Assembly (NCBI GenBank): GCA_013203595.1
Contig: JABMNT010000121.1
Span: 18,554 to 82,553 of the forward strand
DNA length: 64,000 nucleotides
From: Rhodospirillales bacterium
GTDB taxonomy: Bacteria > Pseudomonadota > Alphaproteobacteria > Rhodospirillales > Casp-alpha2
Direction: 5' to 3'
Under the pieces are notes generated by a model. That model had not been told where the DNA came from. It searched no databases and saw nothing but the letters and a program-made list of their open reading frames with translations. A program made the translations under genes and the position numbers. Positions within the stretch are counted from its first letter, which is position 1. Every line of letters starts with the position of its first letter. Of this stretch, positions 8,564 through 17,336 are shown one piece after another.

Positions 8564-9620
8564 TGCGCCGCTTCCCGTTTTGCTTCACAGACTCCAGATC
8601 AGAATCCATCATTTCACGGACCAGTTCGGCAAAGGACGTCTTGTGTTCCCATCCCAGTATATTGCGGGCCTTGCTCGGGTCGCCGATCAGCAGATCGACT
8701 TCAGTCGGGCGGAAATAGCGTGAATCAATTTCCACCACGACCTGCCCGGATTTCGAATCCCGGCCTTTCTCGTCAATCCCCGAACCGCTCCATTCAACCT
8801 GCCGCCCAACGCAATGCATCGCCTGTTCAACAAATTCACGAACCGAACGCGTCTCGCCGGTGGCCAGAACATAGTCATCGGCTGTATCCTGCTGGAGCAT
8901 ACGCCACATGCCATCGACATAATCGCGGGCATGGCCCCAGTCACGCCGGGCATCGAGGTTTCCCAGATACATCTTGTCCTGCAGACCCAGTTCAATGGCG
9001 GCGACGGCGCGGGTTATTTTGCGGGTAACGAACGTTTCGCCACGAACCGGGCTCTCATGATTGAATAGAATGCCGTTAGACGCGTGGAAATTATAGGCCT
9101 CGCGGTAGTTAACGGTTATCCAGTAGGCGTATAACTTGGCGGCGGCATAGGGACTGCGCGGATAAAAAGGTGTCGTCTCCGATTGCGGGATTTCCTGCGC
9201 CTTGCCGTACAATTCCGAAGTCGAGGCCTGATAAAACCGGGTTTGCCCGCCCAGGTCCAGAATCCGCATCGCTTCGAGAATGCGAAGCGGACCCAGGGCG
9301 TCGGAATTGGCTGTATACTCTGGCGTATCGAAGCTCACCTGCACATGGCTTTGCGCAGCTAAATTATAAATTTCTGTTGGCTGGATTTGCTGAACAAGAC
9401 GGATCAGGTTGGTGGCGTCGGTCAGGTCCCCATAATGCAGAAAAAACCGCAGACCTTTTTTGTGTGGATCCTCGTACAAATGGTCGATTCGTTCCGTATT
9501 AAACGACGACGACCGACGTTTGATGCCATGCACTTCGTAATCTTTGTTGAGAAGGTATTCGGCTAAATAGGCCCCGTCCTGGCCGGTTATCCCGGTAATG
9601 ACGGCAATTTTCTTGCTCAA
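8556..9620 (-). CDS. gmd: GDP-mannose 4,6-dehydratase
   Basis: A 354-residue SDR enzyme that converts GDP-mannose to GDP-4-keto-6-deoxymannose. It shows [18 protein letters not shown] at the N-terminus, [12 protein letters not shown], the catalytic ASTSELYG and [11 protein letters not shown], and [20 protein letters not shown], all diagnostic for Gmd. The start is a TTG at 9620 with AGGGA upstream; no ATG lies nearby that would keep the glycine motif. It is the first gene of gmd-fcl. A 19 bp palindrome (9698-9716) lies about 80 bp upstream. Confidence 0.94.
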   Translation of the reverse strand: MSKKIAVITGITGQDGAYLAEYLLNKDYEVHGIKRRSSSFNTERIDHLYEDPHKKGLRFFLHYGDLTDATNLIRLVQQIQPTEIYNLAAQSHVQVSFDTPEYTANSDALGPLRILEAMRILDLGGQTRFYQASTSELYGKAQEIPQSETTPFYPRSPYAAAKLYAYWITVNYREAYNFHASNGILFNHESPVRGETFVTRKITRAVAAIELGLQDKMYLGNLDARRDWGHARDYVDGMWRMLQQDTADDYVLATGETRSVREFVEQAMHCVGRQVEWSGSGIDEKGRDSKSGQVVVEIDSRYFRPTEVDLLIGDPSKARNILGWEHKTSFAELVREMMDSDLESVKQNGKRRSD

Positions 9621-10082
9621 AGTGTTGTCCCTCGCGTCTATTTGCCGAACGGGCGATTCAATCTAACCGTAACGGGTTAAGTTTGCACATAGATTTGGCT
9701 TTGCACATTGCAAAGCTGTTCGCTGCCGATCCGCCTTGTCAGGTATTTAAACAAAAGAACGTCACTTTAACCTAATTTGTTGCATCCTCAACCGAAGCTA
9801 TCTAAGCTTCTACAGACAAGGCGTTATTCCTGTCAGGAACACATCTTGTATTTTAGCGTATAAGGGTCCGCTATAGTATTGCTAATTATCTGGGAGGATT
9901 AACGCAAAAGTTGTATGTGAATAGGAACGAGAATTTTATATTCACATAGCTCGACAATCAATGTATACAATAACGTATGCTAAGAGCTCAGGATCAGAGA
10001 TGATGAAATCACAAAGATCTTGAACTTGGATTGTGCAATATTAAGGGATCAGGCAATTAAACCGAATAGGGAGAAGACTATA
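9621..10082. promoter_or_regulatory. Long divergent intergenic region between gmd and the TRAP operon
   Basis: This 462 bp A+T-rich region holds no plausible gene. Three symmetric elements stand out: GCTTTGCA-cat-TGCAAAGC at 9698-9716, whose TTTGCACAT half also occurs directly repeated at 9682; TATGTGAAT at 9914-9922 with ATTCACATA at 9940-9948; and TGTATACA at 9962-9969. A weak promoter-like pair (TCGACA at 9951, TATGCT at 9976, 19 bp apart) would place the last palindrome in the spacer. GGGAG about 8 bases before 10083 is the ribosome site. Promoter assignment is tentative. Confidence 0.4.
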
Positions 10083-11159
10083 ATGAGTACGAAAAGATTT
10101 ATAAGCATTGCAGCAGCCGCTGCAGTTGCCATGAGTGTCGTTGGGGTCTCCGGATCTGCTGACGCTGCTGGCAAACGCGTTAAATGGAAAATGCACAGTG
10201 CATGGGGCAGCTCTGTGCCTCATCTGGGCTCATCCGGCGTTCGCTTCTCAGGCGTTATTGAGCGTCTTTCCGATGGTGATTTCACCATGAAATTCTTCGA
10301 GCCAGGTGCTTTGGTTCCGGGCAACGAAGGTTTCGATGCAACGTCCAAAGGCTCCATTGAAGCGGCCTGGACAACGGCTGGATACGATGTCGGTAAATAC
10401 CCGGCATTGGCCTTCTTCACGGCTGTGCCTTTTGGCCCAAGCGTCGGTGAATACTTTGCATGGAAAAAGTATGGTGGCGGTGACGTTATCCAAAAAAGAA
10501 TCTATGCCAAGCACGACATTGTTCAGCAAGACTGCTTCGCAATCGGCCCGGAAACATCTGGCTGGTTCAAAGAAGAAATCAAGGATCTGGACCAAATGCG
10601 TGGCCTGAAAATGCGCTTCTTCGGTCTTGGCGCGCGCGTCATGCAGAAGCTGGGTGTTTCCACACAGCTTCTGGCTGGTGGCGATATCTTCCCGGCACTT
10701 GAAAAAGGCGTTATCGACGCAACCGAGTTTTCGATGCCAGCTATGGACATCAAGTACGGTTTCTATCAGATCGCCAAAAACAACTACTTCCCCGGTTGGC
10801 ATCAGCAGACGTCTGTAAGTCAGCTGTTGATCAACAAAGCGAAATGGGAAAGCCTTTCCGACCAGCATAAAGCAATGGTTGAGACGGCTTGTGGTGACAG
10901 CATCCACGCGACCTATTCTGAGACCGAATATGTCAACCCGTTTGCCATGGTTGAAATGGGTGAAAAATATGGCGTTAAAGTACGTCGCTGGACGGACGAC
11001 CAGTTGGCCGTCTTTGAGAAAGCCTGGAACGAAGTTATTGTTGAAGATTCAGCAAAAGATCCACTTTTCAAAGAAGTGAACGACAGCTATGCAGCTTTCC
11101 GCAAATCCTATGCGATTTGGGGTGAGGCTCAGTCACTTAAGCCGACCTACCTCAAGTAA
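10083..11159 (+). CDS. TRAP transporter solute-binding protein (DctP family, FcbT1-like)
   Basis: A 358-residue periplasmic binding protein of the subgroup related to mannitol/chloroaromatic or alpha-keto acid TRAP systems. The signal peptide is MSTKRFISIAAAAAVAMSVV through ADA (cleavage near residue 30). The ligand-binding signature DLDQMRGLKMRFFGLGARVM is present, with its conserved Arg, followed by GGDIFPALEKGVIDATEFS. The start is the ATG at 10083, with GGGAG upstream. An intrinsic terminator follows directly, before the permease gene, so the binding protein is likely made in excess. Codon use is more A+T rich than in the flanking blocks. The substrate is not predictable. Confidence 0.88.
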   Translation: MSTKRFISIAAAAAVAMSVVGVSGSADAAGKRVKWKMHSAWGSSVPHLGSSGVRFSGVIERLSDGDFTMKFFEPGALVPGNEGFDATSKGSIEAAWTTAGYDVGKYPALAFFTAVPFGPSVGEYFAWKKYGGGDVIQKRIYAKHDIVQQDCFAIGPETSGWFKEEIKDLDQMRGLKMRFFGLGARVMQKLGVSTQLLAGGDIFPALEKGVIDATEFSMPAMDIKYGFYQIAKNNYFPGWHQQTSVSQLLINKAKWESLSDQHKAMVETACGDSIHATYSETEYVNPFAMVEMGEKYGVKVRRWTDDQLAVFEKAWNEVIVEDSAKDPLFKEVNDSYAAFRKSYAIWGEAQSLKPTYLK

Positions 11160-11184
11160 CCGGTAGTTTTGGACTGAAATTAAG

Positions 11185-11220
11185 AAGCCGGAACCTATTC
11201 GTTTGGGTTCCGGCTTTTTA
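11185..11220 (+). terminator. Intrinsic terminator between the dctP-like and dctM-like genes
   Basis: An 11 bp perfect stem (AAGCCGGAACC at 11185-11195 and GGTTCCGGCTT at 11206-11216) with a 10-base loop is followed by a T run. It lies 25 bases after the binding-protein stop and 50 bases before the permease start, so it probably ends most transcripts and lets a minority read through. Confidence 0.85.
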
Positions 11221-11269
11221 TTAATGCATATGTAATTTCCTTGTTTAATAAAAAAAGTAGGGCTTTTCG

Positions 11270-12763
11270 ATGGAAGCAATCGCCAAAGACGTGAAACGCA
11301 ATGGACCACTTATTGCAGTCATTATCATACTCGCGGTAATTGGACTCGCATACGCGGCCATTTTAAACATGAGCGAAGATGCACAGTATGAACTCCTGTA
11401 CTTTGTTCAGGATTATTTGCCGATGGTCATGTTCGCGACCCTCGCTATTCTGCTATTCACCGGTTTTCCCGTCGCCTTTATTCTGGGCGGGCTTGCGATG
11501 CTGTTCGGTTTCCTTGGCTATTTCCTCGATATGTTCTCGCTGATCGAGTTTTTTAATTTCCTCCCCCGGATCTGGGGCACTGCAGCAGAAAACCTGGTAC
11601 TTGTATCCATTCCCGCATTCGTTTTCATGGGTGTTATGATGGAGCGCTCCGGTGTTGCCAATGATTTGCTCTATTGTGTACAGGTTCTCTTGAAGAAAGT
11701 ACCGGGCTCGCTGGCTTTGGCGGTAACAATTATGGGCACGGTTCTGGCCGCCATGACCGGAATTATTGGTGCATCCGTTACCATGATGACTGCATTGGCG
11801 CTCCCAACCATGATGCGCCAGGGCTATAGCCACTCGCTATCCTGTGGCACCATTGCCGCTTCAGGCACTCTTGGCATCCTGATCCCGCCCAGCATCATGC
11901 TGATCATTATGGCTGACTTGTTAAGCGTTTCCGTTGGTAACGTCTTCATGGCCGCTGTCGTACCAGGTCTTTTCCTTGCGACCTTATATATCCTTTACGT
12001 CGCCATCTACGCCCGCTTGCGTCCTTCGGTCGCTCCACCACTTCCTCCGGAGTTGCTGGATATTCCACGAAAAGAATATCCGGGCCTCATTTTTAAAAGC
12101 TTCTTGCCCCCTGTGTTCTTGATCTCGATGATCAAGGGTTCCATCTTGATGGGTATTGCAACGCCGAGTGAAGCTGGCGCAGTTGGTGGCTTTGGCGTTA
12201 TGATTTTGGCGTTCTTCAATGGCCGCTTAAGTGGCAAGCTTGTTCAAAGTGCCTGTCATACCACGGCCCAAACAGTTTCCATGATTTTCTTCATCATCAT
12301 CAGCGCAACCTGCTTTGCATACGTTTACCGTTCTTTAGGCGGCGATGATATTGTTGAGCATTTGATCCTGAACGCCGGCCTCGACTCCTGGGGATTGCTT
12401 ATTCTGATCATGATCCTGACCTTCATGCTGGGCTTCTTTCTCGACTGGATCGAAATCACACTGATCGTTCTGCCGGTGTTTGCACCGTTGGTTGCCGGCA
12501 TGGATTTTGGTACTCACGTTGCACCCGACGATATCATCTTTTGGTTCATCATCCTGATGGCTGTTAACTTGCAGACATCATTCCTAACCCCACCGTTTGG
12601 GTTTGCGTTGTTCTATCTTAAGGGCATTGCTCCTAAAGAGATCAAAATTCAAAGCATATACACAGGCATTATCCCCTTTGTTATTTTGCAGGTAATTGGT
12701 CTTATAATGGTTATGTGGCAGCCAGATTTGGCTCTATCATTAATGAAATCGGTTTACGATTGA
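11270..12763 (+). CDS. TRAP transporter large permease subunit (DctM family)
   Basis: A 497-residue, about 13-14 segment membrane protein, the ion-coupled transport subunit of the TRAP system. It has a hydrophobic N-terminal helix at residues 13-33, the GFPVAFILGGLAMLFG signature, IIGASVTMMTALALPTMM, and the LIPPSIMLIIMADLLSVSVG and LTPPFGFALFYLKG helical hairpins typical of DctM. It is longer than the usual 425-residue DctM, with the extra N-terminal segment seen in the FcbT3-like subgroup. The large subunit precedes the small one, the reverse of the common P-Q-M order. AGGG precedes the ATG. Confidence 0.92.
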   Translation: MEAIAKDVKRNGPLIAVIIILAVIGLAYAAILNMSEDAQYELLYFVQDYLPMVMFATLAILLFTGFPVAFILGGLAMLFGFLGYFLDMFSLIEFFNFLPRIWGTAAENLVLVSIPAFVFMGVMMERSGVANDLLYCVQVLLKKVPGSLALAVTIMGTVLAAMTGIIGASVTMMTALALPTMMRQGYSHSLSCGTIAASGTLGILIPPSIMLIIMADLLSVSVGNVFMAAVVPGLFLATLYILYVAIYARLRPSVAPPLPPELLDIPRKEYPGLIFKSFLPPVFLISMIKGSILMGIATPSEAGAVGGFGVMILAFFNGRLSGKLVQSACHTTAQTVSMIFFIIISATCFAYVYRSLGGDDIVEHLILNAGLDSWGLLILIMILTFMLGFFLDWIEITLIVLPVFAPLVAGMDFGTHVAPDDIIFWFIILMAVNLQTSFLTPPFGFALFYLKGIAPKEIKIQSIYTGIIPFVILQVIGLIMVMWQPDLALSLMKSVYD

Positions 12764-12820
12764 TCCGTTATCATATTGTACTCTTTGAGAATTAAGTTCG
12801 AACACGTGAGGTAATAAAAT

Positions 12821-13585
12821 ATGAGTGATTCAACTACGACCGTAAACTTTCATCGTCTAACCGAAGATGAAATGCCGTGGCCATTGCGGGCCTGTGAAAA
12901 ACTGCGTCGGTTTGTCGATGTCGCAGGCCGGTTTGGTTCCTGGTTTATTTTGCCGCTTGTCCTGATTACCGTTTTTGATCTGGGTTTGCGTAAAACAGGT
13001 GAATTCCAATTGTGGCTGATTGACAATGTCAGCCCCATTTTTGGGTCGACCTTGTTACAGGAACTGGAATGGCATTCACACACCGTGTTATTCACACTCG
13101 TGCTCGGATATGGCTACATATGGAACACCCACGTACGCGTTGATCTGGTTCGTGAAAACCTGCACTTCAGAAAGAAGCTATGGCTTGAGTTTATTGGCCT
13201 GACATTCTTTTTCATTCCGTATCTTTGCATCCTTGTTTATTTTGCAAGCATCTATGCTTACGATGCGTTCATGATCAGTGAAGTCTCTGCGTCCCTGGTC
13301 GGCCTGTCACATCGCTGGATTATTAAATCCTTCCTTGTTGCCGGCATTATCGTTTCGATTTCAGCTGGAGTGGCCGTATGGTTGCAGTTAATAATCGCCT
13401 TGTTTGGACCACAGAATAATCGGTTCCCAATGATGACCGTTGAGTGGCCCGAAGACGAAGGAAGCATGATTGAAGGAAAAGAACGTCTCGATTTCGAGAA
13501 AACCGAGGATATTCTGGCAAAACGCACCCGGGAATTAAAAGAACGGGTTGCTGCAGAAGAAGCCGCAGCAAAAAACGGCTCATAG
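12821..13585 (+). CDS. TRAP transporter small permease subunit (DctQ family)
   Basis: A 254-residue inner-membrane protein with four hydrophobic segments at about residues 45-62, 80-105, 122-150 and 170-195. It has the WHSHTVLFTLVLGYGYIWNTHVRVDLVRENL segment characteristic of DctQ, in which small subunits carry a conserved Arg/Asp pair. It has a charged, probably helical C-terminal tail of about 50 residues ending EEAAAKNGS, longer than in typical DctQ proteins. It partners the DctM-like protein 57 bp upstream. Confidence 0.88.
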   Translation: MSDSTTTVNFHRLTEDEMPWPLRACEKLRRFVDVAGRFGSWFILPLVLITVFDLGLRKTGEFQLWLIDNVSPIFGSTLLQELEWHSHTVLFTLVLGYGYIWNTHVRVDLVRENLHFRKKLWLEFIGLTFFFIPYLCILVYFASIYAYDAFMISEVSASLVGLSHRWIIKSFLVAGIIVSISAGVAVWLQLIIALFGPQNNRFPMMTVEWPEDEGSMIEGKERLDFEKTEDILAKRTRELKERVAAEEAAAKNGS

Positions 13586-13609
13586 TTAAATCGAATAAGG
13601 AACCGCAGT

Positions 13610-14092
13610 ATGGCGATGGATTGGGAAAGCCTTTTCAAGAAGTACATTTGGAATGAGCAAACCACCCCATACCTGACTGCGGTTCCAGATTTAAATCGAC
13701 GTCAGGGCAATAGTGAAATATTCATATATTCGCTTTTTCTGGGCGTTTTTTTTGCCCTGTTTTCAATTTTATCCCTGGGCAGTGACTTAATAGAGCGCTC
13801 CGTAGGGATCGGCATCTACAGTTTTTCGGTTGTCTGTGCCGCCTTTATATTTGGTATTCTGAAAAGCTATCCGGCGGCGCTCTATTTGAGTGCAACCCCG
13901 TTGGCTGGAATAGCTTATTTGTTCATTTACGGGTTTAATTCAGATCGCGAAGCCGTTGACACGGCCATTATCGCGATCATCCTTTTATTACTTTTACGTT
14001 ACTCGCTTCGCATTGTCGCCGTCGCCCGCGCCTATCCAACCTTACCAAAAGTTGAAGGGCCGTTCCGGCGTGATAAAGGGGGGGGGCTATAA
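13610..14092 (+). CDS. Small multipass membrane protein of unknown function in the TRAP operon
   Basis: A 160-residue protein with a polar 30-residue N-terminus (MAMDWESLFKKYIWNEQTTP) and about four hydrophobic helices (near residues 39-60, 66-85, 88-108 and 116-138). No family is recognised with certainty. AAGGAACC precedes the ATG, 24 bp after the small permease gene, and the same A+T-rich codon use continues, so it belongs to the TRAP operon. An accessory or assembly role for the transporter is possible but unproven. Confidence 0.7.
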   Translation: MAMDWESLFKKYIWNEQTTPYLTAVPDLNRRQGNSEIFIYSLFLGVFFALFSILSLGSDLIERSVGIGIYSFSVVCAAFIFGILKSYPAALYLSATPLAGIAYLFIYGFNSDREAVDTAIIAIILLLLLRYSLRIVAVARAYPTLPKVEGPFRRDKGGGL

Positions 14093-14094
14093 CT

Positions 14095-14466
14095 TTGTCG
14101 TCCCCCGACAGTCCTAAAAAAACCCGACTTTCCCTGTTGGGAATTGCTGTTGATTTTCTTCCTTTGCACAAACGCATTTATACATCTGTCATGATCCTTA
14201 CCATCGTTAGCCAGTTCATCTGGCCGTCCGAGTGGTGGTTCTTTTGGCCGCTGGCCATATGGAGCATGGTATTTTTTCTGCATGTCATGACGATAAAAAC
14301 GATTTTCGTTGACGAAGACTGGGTCAACGAGCGCACCGATAAACTGTCCGAAAATGCCTTCGATTTCGGCCACATTGAAACCATCCGTGATCAAATTTCC
14401 AAGAAAACCTATGGTGAAGCCTATCACGGTGACAACAAAACATTCGATCCCGACACCAAGAAATAA
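14095..14466 (+). CDS. Small 2TM-domain membrane protein in the TRAP operon
   Basis: A 123-residue protein with two closely spaced transmembrane helices (about residues 28-45 and 49-68) and a soluble tail rich in charged residues (DWVNERTDKLSENAFDFGHIETIRDQ). It resembles the bacterial 2TM-domain fold. It starts at a TTG at 14095, two bases after the previous stop, preceded by a run of nine Gs that can serve as the ribosome site. The tight junction suggests coupled translation. Function unknown. Confidence 0.65.
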   Translation: MSSPDSPKKTRLSLLGIAVDFLPLHKRIYTSVMILTIVSQFIWPSEWWFFWPLAIWSMVFFLHVMTIKTIFVDEDWVNERTDKLSENAFDFGHIETIRDQISKKTYGEAYHGDNKTFDPDTKK

Positions 14467-14498
14467 AACCCGTCTCTTTTCGCGTCCGTCAAAGAGTA

Positions 14499-14520
14499 GA
14501 CGTATTCAACGCGATACGTC
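14499..14520. promoter_or_regulatory. 22 bp palindrome upstream of the enolase-superfamily operon
   Basis: GACGTAT at 14499-14505 and ATACGTC at 14514-14520 form a perfect 7+7 bp inverted repeat with an 8 bp spacer. It lies 41 bp before the GTG start at 14561. A regulator site for the 14561-17125 operon is likely. Confidence 0.4.
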
Positions 14521-14560
14521 ATTCTAACATTCTCAAATTGAGGACAACGAGGAGACGTTC

Positions 14561-15661
14561 GTGAAAATAGCCAAAGTCGATATTATTCCGCTCGCCATAC
14601 CCTTTGATTTTGGCGGCAAGCCCTACGGCTGGGGCAAGCAGGTCTGGAGCAGCCTCAATACCATGCTGGTCCGTATCGAAACCGATACCGGCATCGTCGG
14701 CTGGGGGGATGCGTTCAGTTACAGCTCGCGGCGCGCCATTCAGGGCGTTCTGGAAGAAATGGTTACCCCTATTCTGATTGGTGAAGATGCGACGGATATT
14801 GCCGGACTGATGCATCGCCTGCAAAAGGACCTGCACCTTTTCGGTCGCTACGGAATGATCATTCATGCCCTGTCCGGTGTTGATATCGCGCTTTGGGATA
14901 TCGCCGGCAAAGCCGCGGGTCTGCCACTCTGCAATTTGCTGGGCGGTCGCCTGCGCAACGACCTGATCGGCTATTCTAGCCTGTTTAAGTACAACGACCC
15001 TGAACTTGTCGCCGCGAAAACCCGCAGTTCCCTGGACGAAGGCTATGGCCTGGTCAAACTGCATGAAACCGGGGAAGCGGAAGTCCGCGCCGCACGTCGG
15101 GAAGCAGGCGACGGGGTCCCTATAATGATTGACACCAATTGCCCATGGACCCCCGAACAAGCCAAGCAGATGGCGCTCGCGTTTAAACCCTACGATCCTC
15201 TCTGGCTGGAAGAGCCGATTTTTCCACCCGAGGATTTCACCGCCCTGGCGGCGTTGCGCACCAGCACAGGTGTTGCCATAGCTGCTGGTGAGAACGCCTG
15301 CACCGCCTACCAGTTCCGCGACATGTTCCGGGCCGGCGCGGTCACCTATGCCCAACCCAGCGTCACCAAGGTCGGCGGGATTACGGAGTTTCGAAAAATT
15401 TCCGCCATGGCCGCCATGAATGGTGTCCAGCTGATGCCCCATTCGCCCTATTTTGGCCCGGGTTTTCTGGCAACATTGCATTTAACCGCAGCCGAGGCCA
15501 ATCCGGGCTATATTGAATGGTTTTATCTGGACCGTGAAGCCTGCCTCTATGGCGAGGCGATCAGACCGAAAAACGGCCTGTACACAGTGCCCGACGGCCC
15601 CGGATTGGGGATTGACCCCAACCCGGATGTCATTAAAGATTACCGGGTAAAGGGTGACTGA
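14561..15661 (+). CDS. Enolase-superfamily enzyme (mandelate racemase / muconate lactonizing type)
   Basis: A 366-residue member of the mandelate racemase/muconate lactonizing family, which abstracts a proton alpha to a carboxylate. The metal ligands are visible as D191 (MIDTN), E217 (WLEEP) and E244 (AAGEN). The first catalytic Lys is K166 in VKLHE, where the second Lys of the KxK motif is replaced by H168. H294 in MPHSPYFG is the general acid/base on the other face. The KxH pattern points to a sugar-acid dehydratase rather than a racemase. A GTG start at 14561 follows GAGGAG. It is first in an operon with an aldo-keto reductase and a cupin. Confidence 0.85.
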   Translation: MKIAKVDIIPLAIPFDFGGKPYGWGKQVWSSLNTMLVRIETDTGIVGWGDAFSYSSRRAIQGVLEEMVTPILIGEDATDIAGLMHRLQKDLHLFGRYGMIIHALSGVDIALWDIAGKAAGLPLCNLLGGRLRNDLIGYSSLFKYNDPELVAAKTRSSLDEGYGLVKLHETGEAEVRAARREAGDGVPIMIDTNCPWTPEQAKQMALAFKPYDPLWLEEPIFPPEDFTALAALRTSTGVAIAAGENACTAYQFRDMFRAGAVTYAQPSVTKVGGITEFRKISAMAAMNGVQLMPHSPYFGPGFLATLHLTAAEANPGYIEWFYLDREACLYGEAIRPKNGLYTVPDGPGLGIDPNPDVIKDYRVKGD

Positions 15662-15678
15662 CCAACAGGGATGAAAAC

Positions 15679-16656
15679 ATGAAATATCGAAGACTCGGCA
15701 AAACCGGACTGCAAATTTCCGAAATCGTATTCGGCGGCGGTTTCGTCGGCGGTATTCTGATTGATCCGGATGATGACACCAAACGCGAAGCCATCCGGCG
15801 CGCCCAGGCTGCCGGGGTCAACTGGATCGACACCGCCGCCTCCTATGGCCAGGGTCAGTCCGAACAGGCCCTTGGCTGGCTGCTGGCGGAACTGGAGCAA
15901 CAGCCACATGTATCGACAAAGGTTGGTCTGGATGTGGACCATCTCGACGATATTGCCGGGCAGATCGAGCGCAGTCTGCATGCCAGCCTGCAACGGCTGA
16001 ACAAGGACTCGGTCGACTTGCTGCAACTCCACAACCAGATCGGCACCCAGGTTGGCGGCCGGACCATCCAGCTGGAACACGCCCTGCAGGCTGCGGATGG
16101 TCTGGAACGCATGCGCGAGCAGGGGTTGATCAACCACATCGGATTTACCGCACTCGGCGACGGCGCCGTATGCAAACAGGTGGTCAATTCGGGACGCTTC
16201 GATACCGCCCAGGTCTATTACAACCTGATCAACCCCAGTGCCGGCTGGAAACAGCCCCGCGCCTGGGATTGCCATGATTTCACCGGCCTTCTGGAGGCCT
16301 GCGCAAACAACGATGTTGGAGTCATGAATATTCGGGTTTTTGCGGCGGGAATCTTGGTGACGGAAACCCGCCATGGCCGGGAAATTCCAGTAACCACAAA
16401 CGCCGACCAGCAGTTGGAAGAACAACGGGCCCGGCGCGTTCTCGACGCCCTGGGAATAACCGCCGATGGCACAACACCCCATGGCACGCGCTCGCAAACA
16501 GCTATTCGTTTTGCCCTGTCAAATCCGGGCCTGGCCTGCAGTGTCGTCGGCATGGCTGAACTGGCCCATCTGGATCAGGCGGTTGCAGCATCGGATATGG
16601 GCCCCCTGCCCGCCGACGCCCTGGCTGCGCTGGAACGTCTTTACGATCAGCCTTAA
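15679..16656 (+). CDS. Aldo/keto reductase
   Basis: A 325-residue NADPH-dependent aldo/keto reductase. The catalytic tetrad appears as DTAASYGQGQSE (Asp and Tyr), STKVG (Lys) and LLQLHNQ (His). The C-terminal NADP site is represented by ACSVVGMAELAHLDQAV. It belongs to the D-threo-aldose dehydrogenase-like group (COG0667). It lies 17 bp after the enolase-superfamily gene and 10 bp before the cupin, so the three are co-transcribed, probably to process one sugar acid or sugar aldehyde. Confidence 0.86.
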   Translation: MKYRRLGKTGLQISEIVFGGGFVGGILIDPDDDTKREAIRRAQAAGVNWIDTAASYGQGQSEQALGWLLAELEQQPHVSTKVGLDVDHLDDIAGQIERSLHASLQRLNKDSVDLLQLHNQIGTQVGGRTIQLEHALQAADGLERMREQGLINHIGFTALGDGAVCKQVVNSGRFDTAQVYYNLINPSAGWKQPRAWDCHDFTGLLEACANNDVGVMNIRVFAAGILVTETRHGREIPVTTNADQQLEEQRARRVLDALGITADGTTPHGTRSQTAIRFALSNPGLACSVVGMAELAHLDQAVAASDMGPLPADALAALERLYDQP

Positions 16657-16666
16657 GGAGGGACTT

Positions 16667-17125
16667 ATGACCACAGCAATCACGCCACAGGCTTCCAACC
16701 ATGCCGGTCTTCCCGACCTGGCGTCGCGGTTTGTCAAAGTTGATGACCTGCCCTGGGAGCCGACAACTGTCGAAGGGGTCGAAACCAAAACCCTGTTGTT
16801 CGAAAAGGCCTCCGGCCTGTTGACGGTAATTATGAAAATGGCCCCCGGCGCAGCCCTTCCCGACCATGCCCATATGCAAATTGAGCAGACTTTTGTTCTC
16901 GAAGGCCGGCTGGTCTGTGGCGAAGGGGAATGCCTGAAAGGTGATTTTGTCTGGCGTCCCGCCGGTAGCCGGCATAAGGCCTGGTGCCCGGAAGGTGGTG
17001 TCATGCTGGCCAGTTTCCAGGTTCCCAACAAGTTCTTTGTCGACGGTGCAGAACGCGATATATTGGGACAGGACTGGAACGCAGTCTGGGGAAAGTGCAC
17101 GAATTTTGCGGCACTGGCATCCTGA
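16667..17125 (+). CDS. Cupin-domain protein (ChrR-type)
   Basis: A 152-residue single-domain cupin. The metal-binding motif 1 is visible in MAPGAALPDHAHMQIEQTFVLEG (two His, one Glu) and motif 2 in FVWRPAGSRHKAWCPEG (one His). This matches the ChrR-like cupins found in sugar-acid catabolic operons. The start is the ATG at 16667, preceded by a strong AAGGAGG; the same frame is open upstream into the aldo/keto reductase gene but has no ribosome site. A lyase, isomerase or sensor role is possible. Confidence 0.8.
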   Translation: MTTAITPQASNHAGLPDLASRFVKVDDLPWEPTTVEGVETKTLLFEKASGLLTVIMKMAPGAALPDHAHMQIEQTFVLEGRLVCGEGECLKGDFVWRPAGSRHKAWCPEGGVMLASFQVPNKFFVDGAERDILGQDWNAVWGKCTNFAALAS

Positions 17126-17336
17126 GCGAACCGGAAGTCCCGAAACCAGGGCTTATGCGCCTCTTTAAGTAGACGCCCACACAGCCGCGTTCCGAGACTT
17201 CACATATCTGAATTTAAATCCGTTCACATTCTTGAGCCCAATAGGAACGGCTGAATTGCACCCGTTTTTACCAGTTTTTGCGGCCGGTTAAACTATTTGC
17301 CTTGCATATAGTCTCCATGGCAACTAATTTACAGAC

